Made by a program: the position numbers and the translations under genes
Shown: positions 1 to 9,014 of the stretch, one piece after another
How positions within the stretch are numbered: the first letter of the stretch is position 1
How the letters are laid out: each line of letters starts with the position of its first letter
The notes under the pieces: model-generated
Database searches by the model: none
What the model was told of the DNA's origin: nothing
Seen by the model: only the letters and a program-made list of their open reading frames with translations
Source: Microbacterium proteolyticum
GTDB lineage: Bacteria; Actinomycetota; Actinomycetes; Actinomycetales; Microbacteriaceae
Reading direction: 5' to 3'
Assembly: GCF_029639405.1 (NCBI RefSeq)
Contig: NZ_CP121273.1
Coordinates: forward strand, 62,001-126,000
DNA length: 64,000 nt

Positions 1-333
1 GGAGTCGTGGCCCTCAACCATGGCGACAACGCCCCGGTAAGCGGTGTGGTCGCGACGGCATCTGACACTGCGCCGCACGACCCGGCCGCACCCGTCGCTA
101 CCTCTATCGTCGAGGCGAGCGTGTACGACGTATCGCCCGGAATGGCGCTGTGCGTTCTCGGCGTCGTCTGCGGATTCGTGCTGTACCTCGTTGTTCATCT
201 CCTGGTGCGCCGCGGACCGGCTGGGATCACACTCGTCTGGCGCGCCCTCCCGCCGTCTTTGATCCACCCGGTGTCCGGCAGGCCTGAGGGCCACGCCCTC
301 ACAATCGCGCAACTGGGTATCTCTAGAACCTGA
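1..333 (+). CDS. DUF6153-like small membrane protein, 5' end outside window
   Basis: The frame is open from base 1, so the gene probably begins upstream. A GTG at 7 is available, but GGAG at 1-4 is too close to serve it well. The visible part has one membrane segment (VSPGMALCVLGVVCGFVLYL region) and ends in LTIAQLGISRT. Two other proteins in this window (9015-9455 and 21435-21902) share this layout and end in LSLTELSLSRT and PSLTVLCISRT. Those have a hydrophobic N-terminal segment that this copy lacks, which supports 5' truncation by the window edge. The family is of unknown function. It sits just upstream of a thiol-redox and copper cluster, as the other copies sit beside copper genes. Confidence 0.6.
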   Translation, partial: GVVALNHGDNAPVSGVVATASDTAPHDPAAPVATSIVEASVYDVSPGMALCVLGVVCGFVLYLVVHLLVRRGPAGITLVWRALPPSLIHPVSGRPEGHALTIAQLGISRT

Positions 334-365
334 CATCGGCACGTCGCCCCCGCGGCGACACTCAT

Positions 366-388
366 CCCGGGCAACCCGGGCTTTTCTT
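366..388 (+). terminator. candidate intrinsic terminator after the DUF6153-like gene
   Basis: The arms CCCGGG (366-371) and CCCGGG (375-380) form a 6-bp stem with a 3-nt loop, followed by CTTTTCTT. It lies between the stop at 333 and the start at 413, separating the first gene from the redox operon. Confidence 0.55.
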
Positions 389-412
389 GTGCCGTCAAGT
401 GTTGGAGTACCC

Positions 413-1081
413 ATGAAAATCAACTGGAAGGCGACGGTCATTACCGCCGCCGTCGCCGTCGCGGTCGTCGCGGGGGCTGTCATCTATGTCCTAGTCGATC
501 AGAACAACACCCGCGTTGCCGCCGAGGAACGGGGAGGAGGGTCGATAGCGGTTGTTAGAGACGACTCCCACGTCCTCGACGACGCCGGCGACGGCGCCAT
601 CACCATCGTGGAGTTCTTGGACTTCGAGTGCGAAGCCTGCGGCGCCTACTACCCCGTCGTCGAAGAGCTTCGTGTGAAGTATGAGGGACAGATCAACTAC
701 GTCGTTCGCTACTTCCCCCTTCCCGGCCACATCAACTCCGAAAACTCAGCGGTCGCTGCGGAGGCCGCGGCAGCCCAGGGACGCTTCGAAGACATGTACA
801 ACCGTCTCTTTGAGACGCAAGCACAGTGGGGGGAGTCTCAGCAAAGCCAAGCGGAGCTGTTCCGCTCGTACGCGACCGAGTTGGGCTTGGATATGACGGC
901 CTACGACGAAGCTGTCGCCGACCCTGCCACTCTCGAGCGCGTTCGATCCGACCTCGACGACGGACGCGCCCTCGGCGTGGACCGAACCCCTACGTTCTTC
1001 GTCGACGGCGAACCTCTTGTCATTGAACGATGGAACGACCTTGAAAGTGCCATCACCACCCGCTTGGACGGCACCCCCTAG
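413..1081 (+). CDS. DsbA-like thioredoxin-fold oxidoreductase, membrane anchored
   Basis: Start ATG 413 follows GGAG at 404-407; an in-frame GTG at 389 has no comparable site. The 222-residue protein has an N-terminal membrane anchor (about residues 7-30). The thioredoxin fold carries a CEAC active site (Cys73 and Cys76, in the FLDFECEACGAYY segment) and a cis-Pro region TPTFF. These are the features of DsbA/MdbA-type extracytoplasmic thiol oxidoreductases. It overlaps the next gene by one base (TAG/GTG at 1079-1083). With the TlpA-like lipoprotein and CcdA downstream it probably handles disulfides or copper-sensitive thiols outside the membrane. The family call is firm; the substrate is unknown. 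Confidence 0.88.
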   Translation: MKINWKATVITAAVAVAVVAGAVIYVLVDQNNTRVAAEERGGGSIAVVRDDSHVLDDAGDGAITIVEFLDFECEACGAYYPVVEELRVKYEGQINYVVRYFPLPGHINSENSAVAAEAAAAQGRFEDMYNRLFETQAQWGESQQSQAELFRSYATELGLDMTAYDEAVADPATLERVRSDLDDGRALGVDRTPTFFVDGEPLVIERWNDLESAITTRLDGTP

Positions 1082-2082
1082 TGGCGGGCCTGTCACACCG
1101 ACGAGTCATCATCGTGGGCGCAGGGCAGGCTGGATTGGCAACTGCAGCGGCACTGATCGCTCGCGGCATGGAACCGCAGCGTGACTTCGTGGTCATCGAC
1201 AGTTCCGCGCGGGGACAACGCACGTGGAGTGCGCGCTGGCCTTCTATGCGGTTGCTCAGCAATGCTGAGCACTCCAGCTTCCCCCGCAGACCACTGGAGG
1301 GTGACCCGTATCGGTACCCCACCCCGGGAGACATCGAAGGCTATCTACACAGATTCGAAGCGGAGCTCGGGGTAAACCCCGTCTGGGGTGTCCAGGCCCT
1401 CGCCGTGACTCGCCACGGCAACGGCCCAACCCTGCTCTTGAGCACCACGGTTGGCGAAGTGCAGACCCGCAACGTCGTGTGCGCTACCGGCGCCGCAGCA
1501 CGTCCCCGATTTCCGAAATGGGCCGCGGACGCCGAAGTCGAAGGAGTACAGATGCACACCAACGCCTACAGAACACCCGAGCAGATTCCGCGAGGCCGGG
1601 TACTTATTGTCGGCGGTGGTATCGCCGGGACGGAAGTTGCTTCCGACCTCGCGAAGTCGCACGACGTCACTCTGGCGGTCCGCACCCGACGGGCTGAAGC
1701 GCATCCGCGGCAATTCCCCACCCAGCCGCGCGTCTCACCGTGGCGGCGCGTGAAGATCGCCCCAGAACCCCTCTACGACGCACTCCGAGATAAAGGCGTC
1801 TCCATTCGAGCCGAGACGATTGGGGTGGACGGGGCCAAGTTCGCCTTCGCGGATGGCTACCGGCAGGCCTACCAGTCAGTCGTGTTCGCCACCGGGTACG
1901 AAGCGGGCGACGAGTGGTTGCCCACGCAGCCGCAGCTTCAGCGACGCATCCCCACCGCGACGACGCTACCCGGTCTGTTCGTTGCCGGAATCCCCGTGCA
2001 CAGCCAGGCCAGAGCTAACACCCTTCCCGGGGTATGGACGGACGCGGCTCGTATTGCCCGATTCATCTACGCCCGACCTTGA
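1081..2082 (+). CDS. FAD-dependent NAD(P)-binding oxidoreductase (flavin monooxygenase/thioredoxin reductase-like)
   Basis: GTG start overlaps the previous stop by one base. The 333-residue protein has an N-terminal FAD-binding motif VGAGQAG (about residue 12) and a second Rossmann motif VGGGIAG (about residue 177). It ends with a conserved ATGYEAG and GLFVAGIP pattern, the layout of flavin-containing monooxygenases and related pyridine-nucleotide oxidoreductases. No redox-active CxxC pair is visible, so it is not a classical thioredoxin reductase. Position directly behind the DsbA-like gene suggests a coupled redox function, but the substrate cannot be read from the sequence. Confidence 0.85.
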   Translation: MAGLSHRRVIIVGAGQAGLATAAALIARGMEPQRDFVVIDSSARGQRTWSARWPSMRLLSNAEHSSFPRRPLEGDPYRYPTPGDIEGYLHRFEAELGVNPVWGVQALAVTRHGNGPTLLLSTTVGEVQTRNVVCATGAAARPRFPKWAADAEVEGVQMHTNAYRTPEQIPRGRVLIVGGGIAGTEVASDLAKSHDVTLAVRTRRAEAHPRQFPTQPRVSPWRRVKIAPEPLYDALRDKGVSIRAETIGVDGAKFAFADGYRQAYQSVVFATGYEAGDEWLPTQPQLQRRIPTATTLPGLFVAGIPVHSQARANTLPGVWTDAARIARFIYARP

Positions 2083-2090
2083 AAAGACCA

Positions 2091-2516
2091 ATGAGATTCT
2101 TCCTCGTATCCAGACCTCGCCATCGCGCAACGCAGGTCACGGTGACGCTGTGCGCCACTGTCGCTCTTAGCGCCGCCCTCATCGTTGCAGGACCCGCCGC
2201 GCCGACCTTTGCTGTCGTGGCCCCGGCGCTGAGCTCGGCCATGGATGTCAGCTTCACCACTGCGCCTCTGAGCGTCGAACGTTCAGGAACCACCGTAACG
2301 AGCTCCGAGACTCCATCACCTGGGCACCAGACCCATCCTCATTCCACGGCCACCCCACGCGCGGACGGTCGAGGAGTGCCCACCGGCGGTGGCGAGGTCG
2401 CTCCCGTGCTGGGAGTCTCCGCGGTGGCGATGATTCTCGGCGGAGCGCTGGTCACGCTTCTGGTCACAGCGCGGCGAACCCGCCACCTCCGGAAGGGCCA
2501 AGAAGGTGACCGCTGA
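2091..2516 (+). CDS. Secreted or membrane-anchored hypothetical protein
   Basis: Start ATG 2091 is 8 bases after the previous stop. An upstream in-frame ATG at 2034 would overlap the FAD gene by 49 bases and is less likely. The 141-residue product has a signal-like N terminus (basic stretch, then hydrophobic residues to about 40), a low-complexity Thr/Pro/His-rich middle and a C-terminal membrane segment (GVSAVAMILGGALVTLLVT) with a basic tail. That layout resembles a wall- or membrane-tethered protein; a VPTGG stretch before the last segment is only a weak sortase-like signal. It overlaps lspA by 11 bases. I do not recognise the family. Confidence 0.6.
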   Translation: MRFFLVSRPRHRATQVTVTLCATVALSAALIVAGPAAPTFAVVAPALSSAMDVSFTTAPLSVERSGTTVTSSETPSPGHQTHPHSTATPRADGRGVPTGGGEVAPVLGVSAVAMILGGALVTLLVTARRTRHLRKGQEGDR

Positions 2517-3048
2517 GAAGACGCGGCCGTTCGCCGTCGCCTGCATGGTGGCAGCGGCCGCGGTGTTGATAGACCAGTTCAGTAAAGCCATCGCCCTGAC
2601 TGCGCTTGCCGACGGGAGACGGGTGCCCATTATTGGGGACGCATTCGGTCTGCAACTCGCCTTCAACCCCGGCGCGGTGCTGGGAACGGGCTCGGGCATG
2701 ACCTGGGTTCTCACCTTGATAGGCGTGGCAGCCGTTGCCGGGCTTTTCGTCCTGGCGGCCCGCGCGCGAACGGTGGGATGGGCGGGTGGTGTGGGGCTAT
2801 TCCTCGGTGGAGCTGTCGGCAACCTCATCGACCGTTTCATGTCGCCGCCAGGATTCGCAATCGGCCACGTCACCGACTTCCTTGCATACGGGCGTCTGTT
2901 CATCGGCAACTTGGCAGACGTCTTCCTCGCCGCTGGAGCGATAGCGGTTGCAGTGATGCTGATGCTCCGCCAACGCGCCCACAGTGGCACCAAGGTCGCG
3001 CCTGCCACACCACCCACGTTCGGGGTTCCCCCGGAGGACAAGCAATGA
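2506..3048 (+). CDS. lspA: Lipoprotein signal peptidase (signal peptidase II)
   Basis: LspA is the membrane aspartyl protease that removes signal peptides from prolipoproteins after lipidation. All family boxes are visible in the 180 residues: DQFSKA, FNPGAVLG, GNLIDR, VTDFL and GNLADVF, with the catalytic Asp pair in the last two. GTG start 2506 has GAAGG just upstream. The C-terminal 20-30 residues after the last membrane helix are extra and hydrophilic. It stands in an operon with a TlpA-like lipoprotein (3374-3961) and upstream of lnt (7328-8893), so lipoprotein maturation is co-encoded with its substrates. A second lspA lies at 23611-24138. Confidence 0.93.
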   Translation: MTAEKTRPFAVACMVAAAAVLIDQFSKAIALTALADGRRVPIIGDAFGLQLAFNPGAVLGTGSGMTWVLTLIGVAAVAGLFVLAARARTVGWAGGVGLFLGGAVGNLIDRFMSPPGFAIGHVTDFLAYGRLFIGNLADVFLAAGAIAVAVMLMLRQRAHSGTKVAPATPPTFGVPPEDKQ

Positions 3049-3377
3049 AAAAGACCAAGACGCCATCTCGGTATCAACGAAACGCCCTCGCCCCCGGTCT
3101 GATCGCCGCAGCCGCCCTGTTCGTGGCGCCAGCGCTGCTGGACAGCGGCTGGTTCACGCTTGTGCGCTTCATCGTGGCAATCTTGGCGCTCATCGTCGCC
3201 TCGTTCGCCTACCAGGAGCGGCAGCTGTGGTGGGTGCCGGTGTTTGCTGTGATCGCGGTGGCATGGAACCCGGTGCTCCCCATCCCCGCTGAAGGTGTTG
3301 TCTGGACCGCGGCGCAACCCGCAGCCGCAGTCGTCTTCCTTGTCGCGGGAGCCATCATCAAGAGGGAGCGGGCATGA
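3045..3377 (+). CDS. Small membrane protein (DUF6804-like)
   Basis: ATG 3045 overlaps the lspA stop (ATGA) and the gene ends in another ATGA overlap at 3374-3377, so it is clearly translated as part of the operon. The 110-residue product has about four short hydrophobic segments and a WNPVLPIP motif before the last segment. This recalls small four-helix membrane proteins of the DUF6804 type. No catalytic residues are evident. Its role is unknown; linkage to lspA and tlpA is the only hint. Confidence 0.7.
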   Translation: MKKTKTPSRYQRNALAPGLIAAAALFVAPALLDSGWFTLVRFIVAILALIVASFAYQERQLWWVPVFAVIAVAWNPVLPIPAEGVVWTAAQPAAAVVFLVAGAIIKRERA

Positions 3378-3961
3378 ATCGCAAACTCCTCGCCCTCGGC
3401 ACGGCGCTCATCATCGTCGGCGTGATGAGCGGTTGCACCGCCACGACCCAAACAACGGACGCCGGCGCGGGCGCATCGTTCTCCGATGGGAATTTCCAAG
3501 TGGCCGAGATTGCCCCGTCGGACAGAGGCGAACCCGTTCAGTTCGAAGGCGTCATCGAAACCGGTGAAACCGTCACCAGCGACGACTACCGAGGTGAGGT
3601 GCTCGTGGTGAACTTCTGGTACGCCGCCTGCGGACCGTGCATCGTCGAGGCTCCCATGCTCGAGGAGGTCTTTCTGCGCTTCCAGAACGAGGAAGTCGAC
3701 TTCCTCGGAGTGAACACCTACGACCAAGCTGAGACAGCACTCTCTTTCGCGCGCGAGAACAACGTCACCTATCCCAGCGTCATCGACGTCAATGACGGTC
3801 AGGTGAAACTCGCCTTCGCGCAACTCACCCCGATCCAGGCCACACCCACAACGCTCGTAATGGACCGCCAGGGTCGCCTCGCCGCCCGCATCATCGGCCA
3901 ACTTCCCAGCGCGTCCATCCTGTCCACCATCGTCGCGGACACGCTGGCGGAGAGACCATGA
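3374..3961 (+). CDS. TlpA/ResA-like thioredoxin lipoprotein
   Basis: The 195-residue protein starts at an ATGA overlap. It has a lipoprotein signal (VMSGC lipobox, lipidated Cys about residue 21) and a TlpA/ResA-type redoxin domain with active site CGPC (about Cys86 and Cys89) in NFWYAACGPC. The cis-Pro segment TPTTLVMD is also present. ResA-like proteins reduce apocytochrome c haem-binding cysteines in System II cytochrome c maturation. CcdA (next gene) is the usual electron donor, then ResB, and CcsA lies further on. Gene order and motifs therefore support the ResA role; an additional copper-linked thiol role is possible. Confidence 0.9.
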   Translation: MNRKLLALGTALIIVGVMSGCTATTQTTDAGAGASFSDGNFQVAEIAPSDRGEPVQFEGVIETGETVTSDDYRGEVLVVNFWYAACGPCIVEAPMLEEVFLRFQNEEVDFLGVNTYDQAETALSFARENNVTYPSVIDVNDGQVKLAFAQLTPIQATPTTLVMDRQGRLAARIIGQLPSASILSTIVADTLAERP

Positions 3962-4725
3962 GCGCCGGGGCGCTCGTCGTCGACGGCGCACTCTGGCTTG
4001 CCATCCCCCTCGCCCTGGTCGCCGGTCTCATCTCCTTCCTATCGCCCTGTGTCCTACCGCTGGTGCCCGGCTACCTCGGGTACCTCGGCGGTGTGGCCGC
4101 CCCTCCCACCTCCACAACCGGAGGAGACGGTGCGACGACGGTCACCACACGCCCGCGGCTCGTAGCAGGCGTCCTGCTCTTCATCGCCGGATTTACTGTG
4201 GTCTTCGTCGCCGTGACCGTCTTGGGGGGATTCTTCGGGGTGGCGCTCTCGCGCTACGCCGATCTCCTTACCCGCGTCTTCGGCATTGTGAACATCGTCC
4301 TGGGGCTGGTCTTCACAGGCGCAATCCGGCTTGGACAGCGTGGCATGCGTCCGACCCTCCGTCGTCGAGCCGGGCTCGTCGGCGCTCCGCTTCTCGGGTT
4401 CTCACTTGGTGTCGGCTGGACACCGTGCATTGGCCCCACACTCGCAGCAATCCTGTCCGTGTCGTGGAACCTTGGTGACCCCGCCCGAGCCGGGCTCCTC
4501 GGTCTGTCTTACTCACTCGGCCTCGGAGTGCCCTTCCTCGTACTGGCGCTCGGATGGGGGTGGGCTGCGCGGTCCGTCACAGTCCTCCGCACTCACATCC
4601 GCACACTCAACCTCATCGGAGGCGCCGTGCTCATCCTGCTCGGGCTGCTCATGGTGACGGGCGTGTGGACCTCGCTCATGTCACTTCTGCAACAGGTGGT
4701 AATCAATGTCCCCCTCCCGCTCTGA
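3958..4725 (+). CDS. ccdA: Cytochrome c biogenesis protein CcdA (DsbD-family thiol transporter)
   Basis: Polytopic membrane protein of 255 residues with six predicted helices. The two family cysteines are in SPCVLPLVPGY (helix 1) and GWTPCIGPTL (helix 4). CcdA carries reducing equivalents from cytosolic thioredoxin to extracytoplasmic partners such as ResA/TlpA. ATG 3958 overlaps the tlpA-like stop (ATGA); the 3' end overlaps resB by 20 bases. The arrangement tlpA-ccdA-resB is the standard actinobacterial System II order. Confidence 0.95.
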   Translation: MSAGALVVDGALWLAIPLALVAGLISFLSPCVLPLVPGYLGYLGGVAAPPTSTTGGDGATTVTTRPRLVAGVLLFIAGFTVVFVAVTVLGGFFGVALSRYADLLTRVFGIVNIVLGLVFTGAIRLGQRGMRPTLRRRAGLVGAPLLGFSLGVGWTPCIGPTLAAILSVSWNLGDPARAGLLGLSYSLGLGVPFLVLALGWGWAARSVTVLRTHIRTLNLIGGAVLILLGLLMVTGVWTSLMSLLQQVVINVPLPL

Positions 4726-6394
4726 TACCCGCCACGTCGATTCAGACCCGCGGCGGCCGGCGGACCATCCTGACGGGGCCCCGAACGATCAAGACGGCCC
4801 ACAGGTAAAGCTGGATGGCAAAGGGTGGCTCCGCTGGACATGGCGCCAGCTCACCAGCATGCGCACCGCGCTCATCCTCCTGCTCTCCCTCGCCCTGGCC
4901 GCAGTACCCGGCTCACTGTTTCCTCAACGAGGCGCCGACCCCAACGGCGTCATCCAATGGGAGCGCAACAACCCCGAGTGGTTCCCGTTCCTCGACGCCG
5001 TCGGATTGTTCGACGTTTACTACTCGCCCTGGTTCTCGTCCATTTATCTGCTGCTGTTCGTATCCCTCATCGGGTGCGTCATCCCGCGGGCGAAACACCA
5101 CTACCGCGCTCTCAAAGGACAACCGCCGCGCACACCCATCCGGTTCGCTCGACTCCCCGAACACCTCGAGCGAGCCATCCCCGGCGAGCATCTCACCCCC
5201 GCGGCAGCTTTGGATCTTGCCGAAACAGAACTCGCCCGGCGTCGCTATCGCGTCCGCCGCTACGACGGGAAGGGGTGGACCTCCGTTTCGGCCGAACGCG
5301 GGTACCTCCGCGAGACCGGCAACCTGCTCTTTCACATCGCCCTGGTCGGCGTGCTCGTCTCCGTCGTCGTCGGCAAGGCGTTCGCCTACACCGGCCAGCG
5401 CGTCGTGGTGGAGGGGACAACCTTCGTCAACACCCTCAGCGACTTCTCCTCCTTCGACCCCGGCCGTTTCGCGGACGGATCCAACCTGACGCCGTACTCC
5501 CTCACGCTGGACCGTTTCGACGTCACCTACCAGCCAGCAGGCTCCCCTGGCGGTGGGCAAGCGGGCGACTTCGCCGCCAACGTCACGATCAGATCCCCCG
5601 GAGCAGACGACCGAACCGAGCGGGTGGTCGTCAACTACCCCATCACTGTAGGGACCGACCGCATCCATCTCCTCGGAAACGGTTACGCGCCTACCCTCAC
5701 CATCCGTGACGCGGAAGGTCAGATCGTTTATAGCGACTCACTACCCTTCCTCCCGCAAGACTCCAACATGACCTCACTAGGCGTCGTGAAAGTTCCGGAT
5801 GGCTTGCCGCAGCAGCTCGGGCTGATCGGCTTTTTCTACCCCACACAGGACACCTTGCCCTCAGGTGCCGCCACCTCGATCTACCCCGACGTAATCAACC
5901 CCGTCATCACCCTCAACGCATTCGCAGGCGACCTGGGCATCGACGATGGAACCCCCCGTTCCGTCTACGCCCTGGAAGTTGACCAACTCACCCAGCTCAC
6001 CGGCGGCAACACCGGACAGGAATCCATTGAACTCAGGCCCGGTACCACCGGTGCGCTGCCCAACGGGTGGGGCACCATCACCTGGGAGGAAGCCGACGGT
6101 GCTCCGGTGAAACGGTTCGCGTCCCTGCAGATCCAACGCGACCCCAGCAGCGGCTGGGTCCTCGCGTTCTCTGTGCTGGCCTGCGTCGGGCTGTTCACCG
6201 GACTTCTCATACCTCGCCGCCGAATCTGGGTGAAAGTCCACCACTCGGCGACCACAACCGACTCGACGATCCACGTGGAGTACGCCGCCCTCGCCCGAGG
6301 AGACGACCCGGGGCTTGCCCGCGCGGTCCAGCACCTAGCGGAGGCTCACACAGAAGTGTGTGAGCGGGCGAATACGGCCGCGCAGCCACGATAG
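4706..6394 (+). CDS. resB: Cytochrome c biogenesis protein ResB
   Basis: The 562-residue membrane protein has the ResB signature after a hydrophilic leader of about 50 residues: TSMRTALILLLSLALAAVPG followed by SLFPQR. Further helices lie near residues 110, 210 and 485, with a large extracytoplasmic domain between the last two. ResB and CcsA form the haem-handling synthetase of System II cytochrome c maturation. ATG 4706 lies inside the end of ccdA, indicating translational coupling. The partner CcsA is at 11631-12614, displaced from resB by ctaG, lnt and copC. Confidence 0.94.
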   Translation: MSPSRSDTRHVDSDPRRPADHPDGAPNDQDGPQVKLDGKGWLRWTWRQLTSMRTALILLLSLALAAVPGSLFPQRGADPNGVIQWERNNPEWFPFLDAVGLFDVYYSPWFSSIYLLLFVSLIGCVIPRAKHHYRALKGQPPRTPIRFARLPEHLERAIPGEHLTPAAALDLAETELARRRYRVRRYDGKGWTSVSAERGYLRETGNLLFHIALVGVLVSVVVGKAFAYTGQRVVVEGTTFVNTLSDFSSFDPGRFADGSNLTPYSLTLDRFDVTYQPAGSPGGGQAGDFAANVTIRSPGADDRTERVVVNYPITVGTDRIHLLGNGYAPTLTIRDAEGQIVYSDSLPFLPQDSNMTSLGVVKVPDGLPQQLGLIGFFYPTQDTLPSGAATSIYPDVINPVITLNAFAGDLGIDDGTPRSVYALEVDQLTQLTGGNTGQESIELRPGTTGALPNGWGTITWEEADGAPVKRFASLQIQRDPSSGWVLAFSVLACVGLFTGLLIPRRRIWVKVHHSATTTDSTIHVEYAALARGDDPGLARAVQHLAEAHTEVCERANTAAQPR

Positions 6395-6404
6395 GTCCAC
6401 AGCT

Positions 6405-7331
6405 ATGAACGCCCCCCTCGACCTTGGCGACTACCTGCTGCCCGCAGCGCACCCCTTTACCCTTTTGCCGGGCGCCGCAACGGTGATGGCCACCATCTAC
6501 CTCCTCGGGGCGCTGCGTCTGTGGCGGCAGCATCGACGGTGGTCGGTGTTGCGCACGGTGAGCTTCGTCTCCGGCTGCGCAGCCCTCGCCGCCGTCACCG
6601 GCCTCGCTGTAGAGGACTACGGCAAAGCCCTGCTTTCGGTGTTCATGTTTCAGCAGCTGACATTGATGATGGCCATCCCACCGCTGCTCGTGCTCGGTTC
6701 CCCGGGAACCCTTCTGCTGCGTGCCACCCCGCACCGCGGCGTCGGAAAAAGTGTCCTCAAAGTGGCGCACGGCGCGTTGCGGTGGCGAGGGTCAAGATGG
6801 GCCCTAAGCCCCTGGGTCGCATTACCCGCCTACCTCGCGGCCTTCTACGGCCTGTACATCGCAGATCTGCTCGATCCCGTCCTAGCCCTCCCCGGCGGTC
6901 ACACCGCCTTAGAATCGGCGTTCCTGATCAGCGGGATCCTGTTCACCATCCCGGTGCTCTCCACAGATCCACTACCGGTCCGCATGAGCCACGGAGGACG
7001 GGCACTCGACCTTTTCGCTGAGGCAGCGTTGCACGCCTTCTTCGGGGTGTTCCTCATGATGGCGACCAGTCTGGTAGTAGGAACATTCGCTGAATCGACC
7101 ATTGCCCTAGGGATCGACCCCATCGAGGACCAACGCGTAGCCGGCGGTCTTGCATGGTCCTATGGCGAGGCGCCCACACTCATCATGATCCTGATCGTGA
7201 TGCACCGGTGGTTCCGGCACGACTCCGTTCGTGACGCCGCCGCAAGCAGATGGGCGGACGCGCACGGGGATCCAGAGCTCGACGAGTACAACGAGTACCT
7301 GCGCCGTCTAGAGAAAGGCGGGTCCGCATGA
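6405..7331 (+). CDS. ctaG: CtaG-type cytochrome c oxidase assembly membrane protein
   Basis: A 308-residue protein with about seven membrane helices and the caa3_CtaG pattern: QQLTLMMAIPPLLVLGSP, then HP-like segments and a conserved helix around DPLPVRMSHGGR. Family members help copper insertion into cytochrome oxidase. Start ATG 6405 is 10 bases after the resB stop; a GTG upstream would overlap resB and add non-family residues. A second CtaG domain is fused to CopD at 12614-14557. The gene ends in an ATGA overlap with lnt. Confidence 0.85.
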   Translation: MNAPLDLGDYLLPAAHPFTLLPGAATVMATIYLLGALRLWRQHRRWSVLRTVSFVSGCAALAAVTGLAVEDYGKALLSVFMFQQLTLMMAIPPLLVLGSPGTLLLRATPHRGVGKSVLKVAHGALRWRGSRWALSPWVALPAYLAAFYGLYIADLLDPVLALPGGHTALESAFLISGILFTIPVLSTDPLPVRMSHGGRALDLFAEAALHAFFGVFLMMATSLVVGTFAESTIALGIDPIEDQRVAGGLAWSYGEAPTLIMILIVMHRWFRHDSVRDAAASRWADAHGDPELDEYNEYLRRLEKGGSA

Positions 7332-8893
7332 CAGCACTTCGAGGGGCAACCGGCGCGCTGCGCATGCCCTCTATGTGGACCAGCGGCACGGATTCCTTGC
7401 CCGTGACGGCGGCGTTGCCCTTGGCGGCAGCGGCGGGGTTGCTGATGGATGCGGCCACACCGGACCTCGGATGGTGGCCGCTTGCTTTCGTGAGCGTGAC
7501 GATCCTGCTCGCGGCTCTCCTCGGAAGAGGCACGCTCGCTTCCTTCGTCGTGGGTTGCGTCTTCGGGGCCGTGTTCAACCTTGCCCACCTCGTATGGGTG
7601 GCGCAATTCCTCGGACCAGTGCCCTGGTTGGCCCTCAGCGCCCTGCAGACAGTCCTGATCGGTGTCAGCAGCATAACCATCACCCTCACCTACCGTTGGG
7701 TGAAGGTACGTAGGCTCGGCGGGGCCTTAGACCTGCTGGGTATCCCCGCGCTGGTAGCAGCCCTGTGGGCCGCGCGGGAAGTACTTGTCGGAATGTGGCC
7801 GTACTCGGGCTTCCCCTGGGCACGGGTAGGAATGACGCAAGTGTCGGGACCATTTCCTGAAGTGGCGTCCTGGGTGGGAACGACGGGTGTGACCTTCCTC
7901 GTCGTGGGCGTGTGCGCCGCCCTCGTGCAGGCCCTCAGACCGGGGCGTCGCACTCTGCGTGCCGGCGTGCCGGCGCTCGTGGGAGTCCTGCTCATGGCGG
8001 TCACACCCCAGTACGCCACCCGGAGTATCGGAACGTTCACCGTCGGGTGGGTCCAAGGCAACGGGCCGGCAGGCTATTTCGACGACCGCAACGAAGGCGA
8101 CATGCTCCGAGCCCAAGCATCAACATCGAAAACGATTCGGGGCCAGCAGATGGACGTGCTCGCCTGGCCAGAGGGCTCCGTGGACATCGACCCGGCGTCT
8201 TCAGAACCCACACGTCGAGTGCTGAGTGAAATCTCCGCCGCGTACGGTGCCCCGCTCCTAATGAACGCCGCAACCACGAGAGGCGAGCAAACGTTCAACT
8301 CAACCATGCTGTGGACGACGGACGGTAGCGAGCAGAGCTACGACAAACTCAACCCCGTCCCGTTCGGCGAATACGTGCCCGACCGGTGGCTGTTTGAACG
8401 TCTCGCACCTGACCTTGTCAGTCTGATCCAGAGGGAGTACACCCCAGGCAGATCGGCGCCAGTGATGGATATAGGAGGCACCCGCGTCGGGCTGGCGATC
8501 TGTTTCGACGTCATCTACGACGACGTGATCTTCGATGCAGCACGGCAAGGCGCGCAGGTCTACATCTTCCAGACAAACAACGCCGACTTCCGCGGAACAG
8601 ACGAGAACGTGCAGCAGCTCGCCATCGCGCGAATGCGAGCCATCGAAACCGGGCGCGCAGTGGTCAACGTCTCCACCGTGGGAACAAGCCAAGTGATCAA
8701 CCCCGATGGGTCGACCGAAGAGACCATCGGGGTGGACACGGCCGCTGGCCGAGTGAGCGAGGTGCCGCTACGGGCGGGGATCACGCCGGCGAGCTGGCTC
8801 AGCCCCACCATCGAAATTGCAATGGTCGTTGCATCGGCCGGTGTGCTGTTGTGCGTTCGTCTGCGCATCCACGTTCGTGCGCGGAAACGGTGA
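7328..8893 (+). CDS. lnt: Apolipoprotein N-acyltransferase
   Basis: Lnt adds the third acyl chain to lipoproteins at the membrane. The 521-residue protein has an N-terminal block of membrane helices, a nitrilase-fold domain and a C-terminal helix. The catalytic triad is recognisable: Glu about 281 (AWPEGS), Lys about 339 (YDKLNPVPFGEY) and Cys about 392 (GLAICFDV), close to the spacing in E. coli Lnt. ATG 7328 overlaps the ctaG stop. Lipoproteins encoded nearby (3374-3961, 21991-22593, 22657-23529) are plausible substrates. Confidence 0.93.
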   Translation: MTALRGATGALRMPSMWTSGTDSLPVTAALPLAAAAGLLMDAATPDLGWWPLAFVSVTILLAALLGRGTLASFVVGCVFGAVFNLAHLVWVAQFLGPVPWLALSALQTVLIGVSSITITLTYRWVKVRRLGGALDLLGIPALVAALWAAREVLVGMWPYSGFPWARVGMTQVSGPFPEVASWVGTTGVTFLVVGVCAALVQALRPGRRTLRAGVPALVGVLLMAVTPQYATRSIGTFTVGWVQGNGPAGYFDDRNEGDMLRAQASTSKTIRGQQMDVLAWPEGSVDIDPASSEPTRRVLSEISAAYGAPLLMNAATTRGEQTFNSTMLWTTDGSEQSYDKLNPVPFGEYVPDRWLFERLAPDLVSLIQREYTPGRSAPVMDIGGTRVGLAICFDVIYDDVIFDAARQGAQVYIFQTNNADFRGTDENVQQLAIARMRAIETGRAVVNVSTVGTSQVINPDGSTEETIGVDTAAGRVSEVPLRAGITPASWLSPTIEIAMVVASAGVLLCVRLRIHVRARKR

Positions 8894-9001
8894 TGAGCTG
8901 GACAAACGGCAGACCGCATCGCGCACCCCGCGCGAGCAGCGCACGCTTGGCCTCCGATGCCAGGCTGCCCCGGCTTGGCTGTGACGGCCAGTTCGGATTG
9001 G

Positions 9002-9007
9002 TACCAT
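9002..9007 (+). promoter_or_regulatory. Candidate -10 box for leaderless transcription of the 9015 gene
   Basis: TACCAT fits the actinobacterial TANNNT -10 pattern and ends 7 bases before ATG 9015, which would place the transcript start at the start codon. No convincing ribosome-binding site precedes 9015. No good -35 was found at standard spacing. Confidence 0.35.
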
Positions 9008-9014
9008 CGCTGCG

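Noticed and set aside
2316..3317. Long minus-strand open frame across lspA and neighbours
   Set aside because: It is antisense to well-supported genes, has no family features and reflects GC-rich third positions.
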